Shown here one piece after another: positions 18,472 through 27,925 of a stretch of DNA of 64,000 nt. The translations under genes and the position numbers were made by a program. The stretch comes from JACKIC01 sp964392305 (GTDB taxonomy: Bacteria > Planctomycetota > UBA1135 > UBA2386): NCBI GenBank assembly GCA_964392305.1, contig CAYMPV010000021.1, positions 37,267 to 101,266 on the forward strand, in the 5' to 3' direction. The notes below the pieces were generated by a model. It saw only the letters and a list, made by a program, of their open reading frames with translations. It had not been told where the DNA came from and did not search any database. Each line of letters begins with the position of its first letter. Within the stretch, counting starts at the first letter, position 1.

Positions 18472-19236
18472 ATGACCGACCCGATCGCTTCCGTCGTCCG
18501 CGTGGCGGCGACCTCCGAACAGGCCAAGATCTTCGTGGCGATGTTGCAGGCCGAGGGCATCCCCGCGACCGTCGAAGGTGATTCGCTCGCCGACGAGTTC
18601 GCGATGAGCCGGCGGCTCATGAACCTGGGTGGCACCAAGGTGATGGTGCCCACGGCCAGCCTCGAACGGGCCCGCGAGATCCTCGACGTCGGCGAGGTCA
18701 ACTTCGTCGATCTCGAGGCCCAGGCGCTGGCGGCGGATCCGCGTGCGGCGCAGGCGAGCGCGGCGCGGGCCGCATCGACGGCGCCGCAAGAATCCGCGAC
18801 CCGCGGGGCGCCTTGGTTGCTGCTGACCAGCATTGCTGCTGCCGTCGTGTTCTTGGGGCTATGGCTCAGTGAGGTCGATGCGCGGGCCAGCGAGCGGAGC
18901 CCGCTGATCCGCTACGAGCAGCGGCGCGACGGGTTGCGCGAGGTGCGTCGGTCGGACGACAAGGTCATGGCCGACTACGTCGACGAGGATCGCGACGGCT
19001 GTTACGAGCGCATCGTTCTCCATGCCGAAGACGGCTCGCAGTTGCTCAGCGTCGATGCCGATCGCGATCTGCGTTACGAGCGCCACACCGAGCAGCGGGG
19101 CGGCCTCGTCTACGGCTGGGTCGACGAGGACCGCGACGGCCTGATGGACACCTGCCTGGTGACCGACGCCGCCGGCAAGAAGCTGCAGCAGTTGCGTTAC
19201 ACGCCCGGCGCGGGGTTCGTGCTGCAGCAGTTGTGA
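18472..19236 (+). CDS. DUF2007-domain membrane protein with acidic DxDxDG repeats
   Basis: A 254-residue protein. Residues from about 7 to 80 match the putative signal-transducing DUF2007 domain (VRVAATSEQAKIFVAMLQAE, then GTKVMVPTASLERAREIL). An Ala-rich linker and one TM helix (WLLLTSIAAAVVFLGLWL, about residues 119-136) follow. The C-terminal part has two DEDRDG motifs (DYVDEDRDGCYER and GWVDEDRDGLMDT) plus SVDADRDLRYER. These resemble calcium-binding acidic loops of secreted repeat proteins, so the tail is probably outside the cytoplasm. An AGGAA Shine-Dalgarno-like sequence lies 7 bp before the ATG. Probably an envelope sensor-like protein; function unproven. Confidence 0.72.
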   Translation: MTDPIASVVRVAATSEQAKIFVAMLQAEGIPATVEGDSLADEFAMSRRLMNLGGTKVMVPTASLERAREILDVGEVNFVDLEAQALAADPRAAQASAARAASTAPQESATRGAPWLLLTSIAAAVVFLGLWLSEVDARASERSPLIRYEQRRDGLREVRRSDDKVMADYVDEDRDGCYERIVLHAEDGSQLLSVDADRDLRYERHTEQRGGLVYGWVDEDRDGLMDTCLVTDAAGKKLQQLRYTPGAGFVLQQL

Positions 19237-19316
19237 GTTCGCCGCGCCGGTGGGGTGTGCGACGCCGGACGGGCCGACTAGACTGCCGCCTTCCTCAACC
19301 CTCAACGGAGACCCCG

Positions 19317-20690
19317 ATGCAGCTTGCGACCCCGAAGCTGTGCGCCCTGGCCTGCAGCAGCCTGGCGCTTTCCGTCACCGCCCTGATCGCCCAGCAGCCG
19401 CCGCAGTTCGCGGCGCCCGTGCGGCTCGAGGCCGGCGACTCGTTCCTTGGTGTCGATCGCCTCTACCCCTCGCCGACGTTGCACGACATGAACGGCGACG
19501 GCCTCGCCGACATCGTGATCGGCGACCTGCGCGGCCGGCTCACCGTCGCGCTGCGTCAGCCCGGCACTGCGCCGGCGAGTTACGCGGCCGAGACCAAGGT
19601 GATGGCCGTGGACGGCAAAGAGCTCGACTTCGCCAATTGGTGATGCATCGGCATGAGTCCACAGTTCGTGGACTTCAACGCTGACGGTCACCTGGACATC
19701 GTCGCCGGCATCTTCGACGGATCGCCGCACGTCGCTTTCGGCGACGGCAAGGGCTGGCAGCAGCCGGTCTCGATCCTCGACAAGGAAGGCGCCCGCATCG
19801 TCATGAACGACTTCTGGAACTTCGACACCAAGAAGTGGGACGCGACGACGCGCTGCGATCCGCAGGGCGCAAAGGTGGTCACCGGCCACCTGACGTCGAC
19901 CTGGGCCGCCGACTGGGACGGTGACGGCGACTTCGATCTGCTGCTCGGTGACCACAAGGGTGGTCAGGTGATGGTGCGCAGCAACGAAGGCAGCAATGCC
20001 AAGCCGGCGTTCGCGACCACCAACACCCCGGTGCTCGCTGGCGGCAAACCGATGATCGTGCCGGGCACGGTCACGACCCTGCGCCTCGTCGACTGGAACA
20101 GCGACGGCAAGCAGGACCTGCTCGTCGGCAGCATGGGTGACCCCTATCGCGACGGCGCCGGCGGCGGCGTCTTCGTCCATCTCAACGAAGGCAACGACGC
20201 GTCACCGAAGTTCGCAGTGGCGACGACGTTGATCGAGCCCAGCGCCAAAGGCGCCGCGGGACCCAACCGGCCGGACTCGGGCCTCTACATGGATGTCGGC
20301 GACGTCGACGCTGACGGCGATCTCGATCTGGTCGTCGGCGGTTACTCGATCTGGACGCCACCGGCGCCCGTGCTCGACGACAAGCAGAAGGCCCGCGTCG
20401 ACGAGTTGAAGGCGCAGATGGCCGAGCTCGACAAGGTGATGCAGGACTTCTACGAGAGCCTCGAGGACGCCACCAAGGGACTCGACGAGGCGGCTGCCCA
20501 GGCCAAACGCAGCGAACTGCTCAAGGCCCGGACCTCGGAGTTCCAGGAAACGAGCAAGAAGCGCGCAGCGATCCAGCGTGAACTCGAGCCGTTGACGCCG
20601 GGACAGAAGCGCAAGTCGTTCACGTGGCTCTACCAGAACCTGACCAAGGGTGGCGCGGCAGGCGCGGTCGAAGCCAGCGCGGGCCGCTGA
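19317..20690 (+). CDS. Selenoprotein: secreted FG-GAP/VCBS-repeat protein with in-frame UGA (Sec109-Cys110)
   Basis: A 457-residue protein if the TGA at 19641-19643 is read as Sec. Codons 1-108 give a signal peptide (about residues 1-26) and an FG-GAP blade (HDMNGDGLADIVIGDLRGRL). Next comes ANW-U109-C110-IGMSPQFVDF, which leads without interruption into further blades (FNADGHLDIVAGIFDG, WDGDGDFDLLLGD, WNSDGKQDLLVGSM, VDADGDLDLVVGG). An acidic/basic helical segment at about 360-430 is probably a coiled coil. The UGA falls inside a repeat that is otherwise complete and is followed by a textbook SECIS-type hairpin. A GGAG lies 6 bp before the ATG. The U-C pair suggests a redox-active or metal-binding selenothiol on a calcium-stabilised propeller. 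I know of no characterised homologue. Confidence 0.88.
19656..19674 (+). promoter_or_regulatory. Putative bacterial SECIS hairpin (FG-GAP selenoprotein gene)
   Basis: AGTCCAC (19656-19662) pairs perfectly with GTGGACT (19668-19674) around the 5-nt loop AGTTC. The loop starts 20 nt after the UGA, and its second base is G. Stem length, loop size and spacing all fit the bacterial SECIS model and resemble the E. coli fdhF element (loop AGGTCT). It lies within the coding frame, as expected for bacteria. Confidence 0.8.
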
Positions 20691-20701
20691 GCATCTGCGC
20701 C

Positions 20702-20760
20702 CGGTGTGGGGCGCGGCCTTGCCGTTCCCCACACCGATCGAGAAGTGCTTCTCGTCGATC
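20702..20760. terminator. Bidirectional terminator region between convergent genes
   Basis: Two hairpins lie between the stops of the FG-GAP selenoprotein gene and the DUF2809 gene. CGGTGTGGGG (20702-20711) pairs with CCCCACACCG (20727-20736). GAGAA (20740-20744) pairs with TTCTC (20749-20753), with flanking GATC sequences that extend the symmetry. Their position between convergent stops supports termination in both directions. Confidence 0.6.
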
Positions 20761-20775
20761 CGATGCCGAGGGATC

Positions 20776-21171
20776 TCAGCTTTCGGCCCGCGGTCGGCGG
20801 ATGACGGTGTCGATTGCCCAGGCCAACGCGGCGCCCAGCGCGTAGGCGAGCAGGTCGGCCCAGACGAAGCCCTGGCCGAGCAGCAGCGCGCCGACGCGAG
20901 TGTGGCGCAACGACACCAACCAGGGCCACTGCAGCAACTGGGCGAACTCGACCAGCGTCGAGCAACTCCAGGCCAGGAAGGCGAGTTGCAGCGCCGTGGT
21001 GCGCGGTCGTGCCACGGCGAGAACCAGGTAGACGGCAACCGTGTAGAGCGCGTCCCCCGTGTGCTCGGCGAACCAGCCGGGCAGCGGGAAGCGTCGCGAC
21101 AACAAGCCCAGCGCGATCGTGCCCGCGAGCGCGAGGCCGTATTGCCAGCGCAGGCGGCAGGGGGCGGTCAT
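20776..21171 (-). CDS. DUF2809 family integral membrane protein
   Basis: A 131-residue, four-helix membrane protein: LRWQYGLALAGTIALGLLSR, GDALYTVAVYLVLAVARP, LQLAFLAWSCSTLVEFAQLL and GFVWADLLAYALGAALAWAID. The LVEFAQL and F-x-x-x-D-L-x-A-Y-x-x-G pattern is that of DUF2809 (length about 130). The ATG at 21171 gives the family length; the open frame extends further upstream but without membrane character. Function unknown; relatives sit near VanZ-like proteins. It converges with the selenoprotein gene. Confidence 0.78.
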   Translation of the reverse strand: MTAPCRLRWQYGLALAGTIALGLLSRRFPLPGWFAEHTGDALYTVAVYLVLAVARPRTTALQLAFLAWSCSTLVEFAQLLQWPWLVSLRHTRVGALLLGQGFVWADLLAYALGAALAWAIDTVIRRPRAES

Positions 21172-21572
21172 CGCGCGATCACCGAGCCCGGATTGGGGGT
21201 GGTGCCGAGTGGCCTCAGGGCACTGCCCAGACACAGGCGCACGCGGGTGACGGGCAGGATGGACTCGATCACCACGGTCGTCAGGATCTCGCGTCCCGCC
21301 AGCATTGGCGCATCGTAGGCATCGCGATCCACGTTCCCAGTCCACGGGTCTCGCCGCCGAGGATCCGGGGCGAGGCGTGATTGGCGTCCCGCTGCGCCGC
21401 GGTTGTCGACCGAAGTGAGATGTTCGGGGAGCGCGCCGCGAGCCTGCTGGCGGAACTGCCGATGAGGGGTGCAGGCACTCGTGCTGGGTCGGCGGTTTGG
21501 TGGGAAGCTTGCGTTGCCGCCGAGGATTCGTAAGCAGATGCCTGTTGCGGGGCGGTCGGTTGGTTGCGCAGT
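21172..21572. other. Intergenic region upstream of the NRPS/PKS cluster
   Basis: About 400 bp between the DUF2809 start and the first synthetase gene. A 45-codon minus-strand frame ends at 21168 (overlapping the DUF2809 ATG) and starts at ATG 21305, but I recognise nothing in it. The upstream promoter of the biosynthetic operon must lie here if the three synthetase genes form one transcript. No confident -35/-10 boxes, regulator site or pathway-specific regulator gene could be identified. Confidence 0.4.
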
Positions 21573-23351
21573 ATGTTCTTCATCCCCATGGGCGAGAGCG
21601 TTACGGATCGGTTCGACGTGGTGGCCGCGGCGCACGCCGATCGGCCGGCGTTGACGTTCCTTCATGGGCAGGCCTGGCGATTCCTCACCTACCGGCAGTT
21701 GGGAGAACGAATCGCCGGCGTCGCCGCGCAGTTGCGTGACCGCGGCGTGCGGGCTGGCGACGCCGTGGTCGTGGTGGCGCGCCGCCATCCCGACACCATC
21801 GCGACGTTCCTCGCGATCTTGCGGCTGGGTGGGTGTTACGTGCCCGTCGATCCGCGCGATCCGCCGTTGCGCCGGCAGCTGGTCGGCGACGCCGTCGGCG
21901 CCGACCTCGTGGTCGACTGTTCGGCATCGCCTGGTGCGGTCGGTGTGATGCAGGTGTCCCGGGCGCCGGGAAAGACGCGCACGACGGTTTGGCCCCGATC
22001 CACGAACGCGCCCGACGAGCGCCCGGCCTACGTGATGTTCACCTCGGGTTCGACCGGGCGACCGAAGGGGGTGGTCGTGCCGCACCGCGCGATCGTGCAC
22101 CTGGTCTGTGGCCAGGACTATCTGCGCTTCGATGCGAGCCGCGTGTTCCTGCAGTCGATTCCGCTCGCCTTCGACGCCTCGGGACTGGAGCTCTACGGGG
22201 CCCTGTTGCACGGCGGCAGGTTGGTGTTGTTCCCGACAGACCAGTTGCCCAACCCGGCAGGCTTGCGCCGGGTCATCACCGGGCAGGGGGTGACGACGGC
22301 GTGCTTCACCGCCTCGCTGTTCCACACCTTGGTCGACGGTGACGTCGACTGCCTGCGTGGGCTCGAAGAAGTCGTCATCGGCGGCGAACGCCTGAGCGTG
22401 CCGCACGTGCGGAGGGTGCTGACGGCGTTGCCGGGCATCCAGCTGATCAATGGGTATGGCCCGACCGAGAACGGGGTGCAGTCGACCAGCTATGGCATTC
22501 CGGCCACCCTGCCGGCGACGAGCGTGCCGATCGGCGTGCCACTGCACGGCACCGAAGTGATCGTCGTCGACGAGCACCTGCACGAACTGCCGGTCGGTGT
22601 GCCCGGTGAACTGGTGCTCTTGGGAGAAGGGCTGGCGCTCGGTTACCTCGACGAGTCCGAGGCGACGAGCGCGGCGTTCGTGACCGTCACGCGGCGCGGG
22701 CAGTCGCAGCGCGCCTACCGCACCGGCGATCGCGGCGTGCAACTCGCCGACGGCAACTTCGACTTCCTCGGGCGCATCGACCGGCAGGTCAAGATCTCGG
22801 GGCACCGCGTCGAACCCGACGAGGTCGAACGGGTTCTCGCCGGCCTCGACGCCGTGGCGGCGTGCCGCGTGATCGTGGTTGCGGATCCGATCGGCGTGTC
22901 GCGCCTGGTCGCCTACGTGGTGCTCACGGCCGGCGCCGAACTCGCGCACGTCACCGCCGCGGCGGCGGCGCAGTTGCCGACGTTCCTGGTGCCGACGCGC
23001 GTGGTGCCGATGCCGGCTTTGCCGCTGGGTCACAACGGCAAGGTCGAAGACGCGGCGTTGCCGTCGCCGTGGGCGGCAACGGCGGCGGCAAAGGCGACGG
23101 CGCCCGAAACGACGCCCGCGGCGCTGCGGCGCGCCGTCGAGACCGCCTGGCGCGAGGTGCTCGGCAAGGATCTGGAACGCAACGCCGGTGGTTTCTTCGA
23201 GGTCGGCGGCCGATCGCTCGACGCCGTGCGGCTGCACGAGCAGCTCGAACGGGTGAGCGGTCGTGCGCTCGATCCGACCTTCGTCTACGAGTTCCCGACG
23301 CGGCAGCGTCAGGTCGAGGCGTTGACCAGACTGGTCGCGGGAGGATCGTGA
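21573..23351 (+). CDS. NRPS loading protein: adenylation - peptidyl carrier (A-PCP)
   Basis: A 592-residue initiation module. A-domain cores: A3 MFTSGSTGRPKGV, A4 LAFDASGLE (the Asp expected to bind the alpha-amino group), A5 INGYGPTENG, A7 YRTGDRG, A8 GRIDRQVKISGHRVEPDEVE and A10 lysine in GHNGKVED. The PCP carries GGRS548LD as the 4'-phosphopantetheine site. By hand alignment to GrsA the specificity residues read about D-A-L-C-V-G-G-V-Q-K; I cannot assign them to a known amino acid. There is no condensation domain, as expected for a starter. The ATG at 21573 is preferred over a TTG at 21564. The stop overlaps the GTG of the PKS gene by 4 bp, so translation is coupled. Confidence 0.92.
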   Translation: MFFIPMGESVTDRFDVVAAAHADRPALTFLHGQAWRFLTYRQLGERIAGVAAQLRDRGVRAGDAVVVVARRHPDTIATFLAILRLGGCYVPVDPRDPPLRRQLVGDAVGADLVVDCSASPGAVGVMQVSRAPGKTRTTVWPRSTNAPDERPAYVMFTSGSTGRPKGVVVPHRAIVHLVCGQDYLRFDASRVFLQSIPLAFDASGLELYGALLHGGRLVLFPTDQLPNPAGLRRVITGQGVTTACFTASLFHTLVDGDVDCLRGLEEVVIGGERLSVPHVRRVLTALPGIQLINGYGPTENGVQSTSYGIPATLPATSVPIGVPLHGTEVIVVDEHLHELPVGVPGELVLLGEGLALGYLDESEATSAAFVTVTRRGQSQRAYRTGDRGVQLADGNFDFLGRIDRQVKISGHRVEPDEVERVLAGLDAVAACRVIVVADPIGVSRLVAYVVLTAGAELAHVTAAAAAQLPTFLVPTRVVPMPALPLGHNGKVEDAALPSPWAATAAAKATAPETTPAALRRAVETAWREVLGKDLERNAGGFFEVGGRSLDAVRLHEQLERVSGRALDPTFVYEFPTRQRQVEALTRLVAGGS

Positions 23352-26300
23352 CCGACGCCGACGAACCTTTGCCCGAGCACGCGATCGCCGTGATCGGTTT
23401 CGCCGGCCGGTTCCCGGGCGCCCCGGACGCGGAGTCGCTGTTCGCCAACCTCTGCGCCGGCCGAGAGGGCGTGACGTTCTTCGGCGACGACGAACTCGAT
23501 CCGTCGATCCCTGCGGCGGTGCGCGATGCGCCCGACTACCGCAAGGCGCGCGGCATCCTTGCCGACCACGATTGCTTCGACGCCGAGTTCTTCGGCATCT
23601 TGCCGTCGGAAGCCGAGGTCATGGATCCTCAGCATCGCCTGCTGCTCGAACTGTCGTGGGCGGCGCTCGAACGCAGCGGGCACCGGCCGTCGGACAACGA
23701 TGGCCGCACGGGTGTCTACCTCGGCGCGCAGTGGAGTCACTATCTGCGGCACAACGTGTCGACCCGCGCCGACGTGTTGGCGCGTTTCGGCGAAGGCAAC
23801 GTCACGCTCGCCAACGAACAGGACTTCCTGGCGACCAGGGTGTCCTACAAGCTCGGGTTGCGCGGCCCGAGTTACACCGTGACCACGGCCTGTTCGACGT
23901 CCCTGGTGGCGATCGCGCAGGCCGCCCGCGCGTTGGCCGACGGCGACTGTGATCTGGCGTTGGCGGGCGGGGCTTCGATCGTCGTGCCGGTGCGTTCGGG
24001 TTACCGCTACGAGCCGGGCAGCATGTTGTCGGCCGACGGCCACTGTCGCCCGTTCGACCGCGATGCTGCGGGGACCACCTTCGGCGACGGCGCCGGTGTG
24101 GTCGTGTTGCGCCGGCTCGCCGACGCGCTGGCCGACGGTGATCCGATCCACGCGGTGATCCGCGGTTTCGCGGTCAACAACGACGGCGACGACAAGGTCA
24201 GCTTCACGGCGCCGAGCATCGCCGGGCAGACGGCGGTGCTCAGCGCCGCGCTGGCGCATGCGCAGGTCGATCCGCATTCGGTCGGCTACGTCGAGGCGCA
24301 CGGCACGGCGACGCCGATGGGGGACCCGATCGAGTTCGCCGCGTTGACGCGGGCGTACCGCGGACTCGACCCGGGAGCCCCGCCGTGTGTGATCGGCTCG
24401 GTGAAGAGCTCGGTGGGGCACCTGGTGCACGCCGCCGGTGTCGCCGGTTTCCTCAACGCGACCTTCGCGGTGCGCGATGCCGTGTTGCCGCCGACGCTGC
24501 ACTTCCAGACGCCCAATCCCCGGCTGCAGCTGGAACGCACGCGCTTCGGCGTCGCCGCGCAGGCGCGGCCTTGGTTGACGCAATCCGGCCCGCGCCGTGC
24601 CGCCGTGAGTTCGTTCGGCGTCGGCGGCACCAACGCCCACGTCATCCTGCAGGAACCGCCGTCGCGGCCCGCGCCGGTCGGTGATGCCGGAGCGCCGCAG
24701 TGGTTGCGGGTCTCGGCGCGCACCCCGGCGGCGTTGTCGCGGCGCATCGACGACCTGCGCGCGTTCCTGACCAACGCGGATCCGGCGCTGCGCCTCGCCG
24801 ACGTGGCGTTCACGCTCGACGTCGGCCGGGTGACGATGCAGCACCGCGCGGCGGTGCGCGCCGTGTCGATCGCGGATGCGGTGGTCGCACTCGGCGACCG
24901 GCGGCGCCTGCGGCGCGGCGAAGCCGCCGCGGCCCGCGACCTCGTGCTGCAGTTCCCCGGCCACGGCGTGCAGCGCATCGGCATGGCCAGGTGGCTGCAC
25001 GCGGAATTCGCGGCCAGCCGAGAACGAATCGAGGTCGGCATCGCGCAGGTGCTGGCTCGCGGCGGCCCCGATCTGCGTGCGGTGCTGCTCGGCGGCGCCG
25101 AGGCTGCGGCCCTCGACGACGTCTTCGTGGCCCACCCGGCGTTGTTCGTCTGCGAGTGTGCGCTCGCCGATGCGCTCGATTCGCTCGGGCTGCGACCTGC
25201 CGCGGTACTGGGTTGCAGCCTCGGCGAGTTCGTCGCCGCGACGGTCGCCGGCGTGTTGACCTTCGAGGACGCGTTGGTGGCAGTGATGGCCAGTGGCGAG
25301 GCGATCCTGGCGACGCCGCCCGGCGCGATGTTCACGGCCTACTGCAGCGAGGCCGAGGCGCGTGAACTGGCGGCCGACGTGGCCATCGCGGCGATCTACG
25401 ACGACGACGCGGTGGTGCTGTCGGGCGAAGCGTCGGCGGTGGCCGCGGCACGGCGCCGCTGCGAACAGGCCGGTGTGCGCACCGCGCCACTGCGCGTCGA
25501 CCGCGCCTTCCATTCCCCGCTGATGGATGCCGTCGCGAATGGGCTCGAGGCCACGTTCGCCGGCTTGACCTGGCGCGCGCCGCAGCTGCCTCTGTACTCG
25601 GCCGCGGCCGGTGGACTGCTGTCCGCCGAGCAGGCGGTGTCGCCGCGTCACTGGGCGAGGATCCTGAGCACTGCGGTGCGTTACCGGCAAACCCTCGTCG
25701 AGCTCGAGGAACAGGGTGAGCACGTGCTGGTCGAGGCCGGTCCGGGGGTGAGCCTCACGGCGCTCGCGCTGCAGTGCCGTTGCGGCGGTGTGCCGGTGGC
25801 CGCCCTACCCGGTTCGGGTGTCGATGCGACGACCATCAGCGACCTGTTCGCGGTGGTCGCGCACTGTTGGGCGAACGGCGTCGCCGCTGCCGCCGCGGTG
25901 CCGGCGCCGATGTCGCCGCGCCGCGTCGTCCTGCCGAGTCATCCGTTCGCGCGCACCCGGCACTGGTTGGAGCCGGGGAACGGCAACGGCGCGCCGGGGT
26001 CGGCTGTAGCCGCGGTCCAAGGCGAGGCGGCGGCGGCGGAACCGTCGCCTGCGGACATGGCGTCGCGCCTGGCGACGATCCTCGACGGGGCGGCGGGTCG
26101 CGCCGTGTCCTTGACCGAGGAGCGGCATTGGACCGAACTCGGATTCGACTCGCTGGTGACGACGCAGGTCGCCATCGGCGTGCGCCGCCAGTTCGCCGTC
26201 GAACTGGGCTTTCGCGATCTGATGGAGCGACTGACGTCGCCGCAGGCGCTGCACGATTGGCTCGTGGCGGTGGCGCCGCCGGTCGCGGCACCCGCCGCGG

Positions 26301-27925
26301 TGCCGTCGGTTGCCGCGGCAGCGGTCTCGCCGTCGGCCGGATCGCCGTCAGCCGGATCGCCGCCAGCCGGATCGCCGCCGCGCCCCAACCCCGGCGCGCA
26401 GATCGAGCGCAAGGTCTCGGATCGGTTCCGGATCACGGCCGACCAACAGCAGTTCCTGGCCGGCTTCTGCGCCGACTATGCCCGGCGCACGGCGCGTTCG
26501 AAGGCGTTTGCGCAGACGCATCGGCGGCACCTCGCCGATCCGCGCACGGTGACGGGCTTCCACCCGTCGTGGAAGGAGATCGTCTACCCGATCGTCACCG
26601 AACGTTCGCGCGGCTCACGGCTGTGGGACCTCGACGGCAACGAGTATCTCGATCTGCTCAACGGTTTCGGCAGCATCCTGTTCGGCCACTCGCCCGACTT
26701 CCTCACGCAGGCCGTGTTGGAGCAACTCGAACGCGGCATCGAGATCGGGCCGCAGTCGGCACTCGCCGGCGAGGTCGCGCAGCTGTTCTGCGAATTGACG
26801 GGCAATGAACGGGTCGGTTTCGCCAACACCGGGTCCGAGGCCGTCACGGCGGCGCTGCGCATCGCGCGCACCGTCACCGGCCGCGACAAGGTCGTCATGT
26901 TCGAAGGGTCCTACCACGGCATCTTCGATGAAGTGCTGGCGCGGCCCGGCGTCGGCGGCGGCGTGTTCCCGGCGTCGCCTGGCGTGCCCCAGTCCCACGT
27001 CGGCGAGATGATCGTGTTGCCCTACGGCGCCGCCTCCAGTCTGCAGGTGATCGCGGGCATGGCCGGGCAATTGGCCGCGGTGCTGGTCGAACCCGTGCAG
27101 GGGCGCAACCCCAATCTGCAACCGCGCGAGTTCCTGCAGCAGCTGCGTGAGATCACCAGGGACAACGGCTGCGCACTGATCTTCGACGAGGTGGTGACTG
27201 GATTCCGATCGCACCCGGGTGGGATCCAGGCGTTGTTCGGCATCGACGCCGACATCGCCCTGTACGGAAAGGTGGTCGCGGGCGGCCACCCGATCGGCCT
27301 GGTCGCCGGGAAGGCACGGTTCCTGGATGCTCTCGACGGCGGATACTGGAGCTTCGGCGACGACAGCGTGCCCGAGGTCGGGGTGACGTTCTTCGCGGGC
27401 ACCTTCGTGCGTCATCCGATCGCCTTGGCGGCGGCCCGCGCCACCTTGCAGCGCATCGCCGAAGCGGGGCCGGCGTTGCAGGATGCGCTGGCCGCCCGGA
27501 CCCGCGGCATGATCACGCAGCTCGAACAGGTGCTGCTGCAGAGCGGCGTCGGCATCACCGTCGGTTCGTTCCGTTCCGCGTTCTACTTGTCGGTGAAGTC
27601 GAGCGAGCCATGGGGTAGCTTGCTGTTCGCGATGTTGCGTCACCGGGGAGTCCACATCTGGGAGCCGTTCCCGTGTTTCCTGACCACGAGCCACACCGAC
27701 GACGATGTCGCGGTGTTCGTGCGGCACTTCCGTGAGAGCATCGGCGAGCTGCAGCGTGTCGGTTTGTTGACGCCGCCGCCGGCGCGGCCGCGCGCCGGCG
27801 TGGATCGGCCGCCGCTGCACGGTGCGCGCCTGGGGCAACGCGCCGACGGCACCCTGGCATGGTTCGTCCCGGACCTCGAGCGTCCCGGCAAGTACCGGGA
27901 AGTCGCCGACGCGGAGTTGCCGTGA
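23348..27925 (+). CDS. Hybrid PKS module with aminotransferase: KS-AT-ACP-AMT
   Basis: A 1525-residue protein. The KS (about 10-435) has the full Cys-His-His triad: C182 (TACSTS), H318 (EAHGTA) and H358 (SSVGHL). The AT (about 530-850) has GCS624LGE, where most ATs read GHSxGE, and AFH722SPLM, the malonyl-CoA type. The ACP has GFDS935L. A Pro/Ser/Gly linker leads to a class III, GSA-type aminotransferase (about 1030-1480) with NTGSEAVTAALRIAR, IFDEVVTGFRSHPGG and PLP lysine K1308 (YGKVVAGG). The ACP-AMT order is that of microcystin McyE and iturin ItuA, which convert a beta-keto to a beta-amino thioester. No KR, DH or ER is present. It starts with GTG and overlaps both neighbours by 4 bp. Confidence 0.92.
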   Translation: MTDADEPLPEHAIAVIGFAGRFPGAPDAESLFANLCAGREGVTFFGDDELDPSIPAAVRDAPDYRKARGILADHDCFDAEFFGILPSEAEVMDPQHRLLLELSWAALERSGHRPSDNDGRTGVYLGAQWSHYLRHNVSTRADVLARFGEGNVTLANEQDFLATRVSYKLGLRGPSYTVTTACSTSLVAIAQAARALADGDCDLALAGGASIVVPVRSGYRYEPGSMLSADGHCRPFDRDAAGTTFGDGAGVVVLRRLADALADGDPIHAVIRGFAVNNDGDDKVSFTAPSIAGQTAVLSAALAHAQVDPHSVGYVEAHGTATPMGDPIEFAALTRAYRGLDPGAPPCVIGSVKSSVGHLVHAAGVAGFLNATFAVRDAVLPPTLHFQTPNPRLQLERTRFGVAAQARPWLTQSGPRRAAVSSFGVGGTNAHVILQEPPSRPAPVGDAGAPQWLRVSARTPAALSRRIDDLRAFLTNADPALRLADVAFTLDVGRVTMQHRAAVRAVSIADAVVALGDRRRLRRGEAAAARDLVLQFPGHGVQRIGMARWLHAEFAASRERIEVGIAQVLARGGPDLRAVLLGGAEAAALDDVFVAHPALFVCECALADALDSLGLRPAAVLGCSLGEFVAATVAGVLTFEDALVAVMASGEAILATPPGAMFTAYCSEAEARELAADVAIAAIYDDDAVVLSGEASAVAAARRRCEQAGVRTAPLRVDRAFHSPLMDAVANGLEATFAGLTWRAPQLPLYSAAAGGLLSAEQAVSPRHWARILSTAVRYRQTLVELEEQGEHVLVEAGPGVSLTALALQCRCGGVPVAALPGSGVDATTISDLFAVVAHCWANGVAAAAAVPAPMSPRRVVLPSHPFARTRHWLEPGNGNGAPGSAVAAVQGEAAAAEPSPADMASRLATILDGAAGRAVSLTEERHWTELGFDSLVTTQVAIGVRRQFAVELGFRDLMERLTSPQALHDWLVAVAPPVAAPAAVPSVAAAAVSPSAGSPSAGSPPAGSPPRPNPGAQIERKVSDRFRITADQQQFLAGFCADYARRTARSKAFAQTHRRHLADPRTVTGFHPSWKEIVYPIVTERSRGSRLWDLDGNEYLDLLNGFGSILFGHSPDFLTQAVLEQLERGIEIGPQSALAGEVAQLFCELTGNERVGFANTGSEAVTAALRIARTVTGRDKVVMFEGSYHGIFDEVLARPGVGGGVFPASPGVPQSHVGEMIVLPYGAASSLQVIAGMAGQLAAVLVEPVQGRNPNLQPREFLQQLREITRDNGCALIFDEVVTGFRSHPGGIQALFGIDADIALYGKVVAGGHPIGLVAGKARFLDALDGGYWSFGDDSVPEVGVTFFAGTFVRHPIALAAARATLQRIAEAGPALQDALAARTRGMITQLEQVLLQSGVGITVGSFRSAFYLSVKSSEPWGSLLFAMLRHRGVHIWEPFPCFLTTSHTDDDVAVFVRHFRESIGELQRVGLLTPPPARPRAGVDRPPLHGARLGQRADGTLAWFVPDLERPGKYREVADAELP
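26327..26380 (+). repeat. 15-nt tandem repeat encoding Ser-Pro-x-Ala-Gly linker
   Basis: Three near-identical 15-nt units start at 26327, 26342 and 26357 (tcgccgtcggccgga and one- or two-base variants), with a partial fourth. They encode the interdomain linker SPSAGSPSAGSPPAGSPP between the ACP and the aminotransferase domain. Confidence 0.85.

Noticed and set aside
19653..20690. Separate FG-GAP gene starting at ATG 19653
   Set aside because: That ATG has no signal peptide before it and lies 3 codons after the TGA inside a continuing repeat. Reading through the UGA gives one secreted protein.
21168..21305. A 45-codon minus-strand ORF overlapping the DUF2809 start
   Set aside because: No recognisable motif or start signal; listed only as part of the intergenic region.
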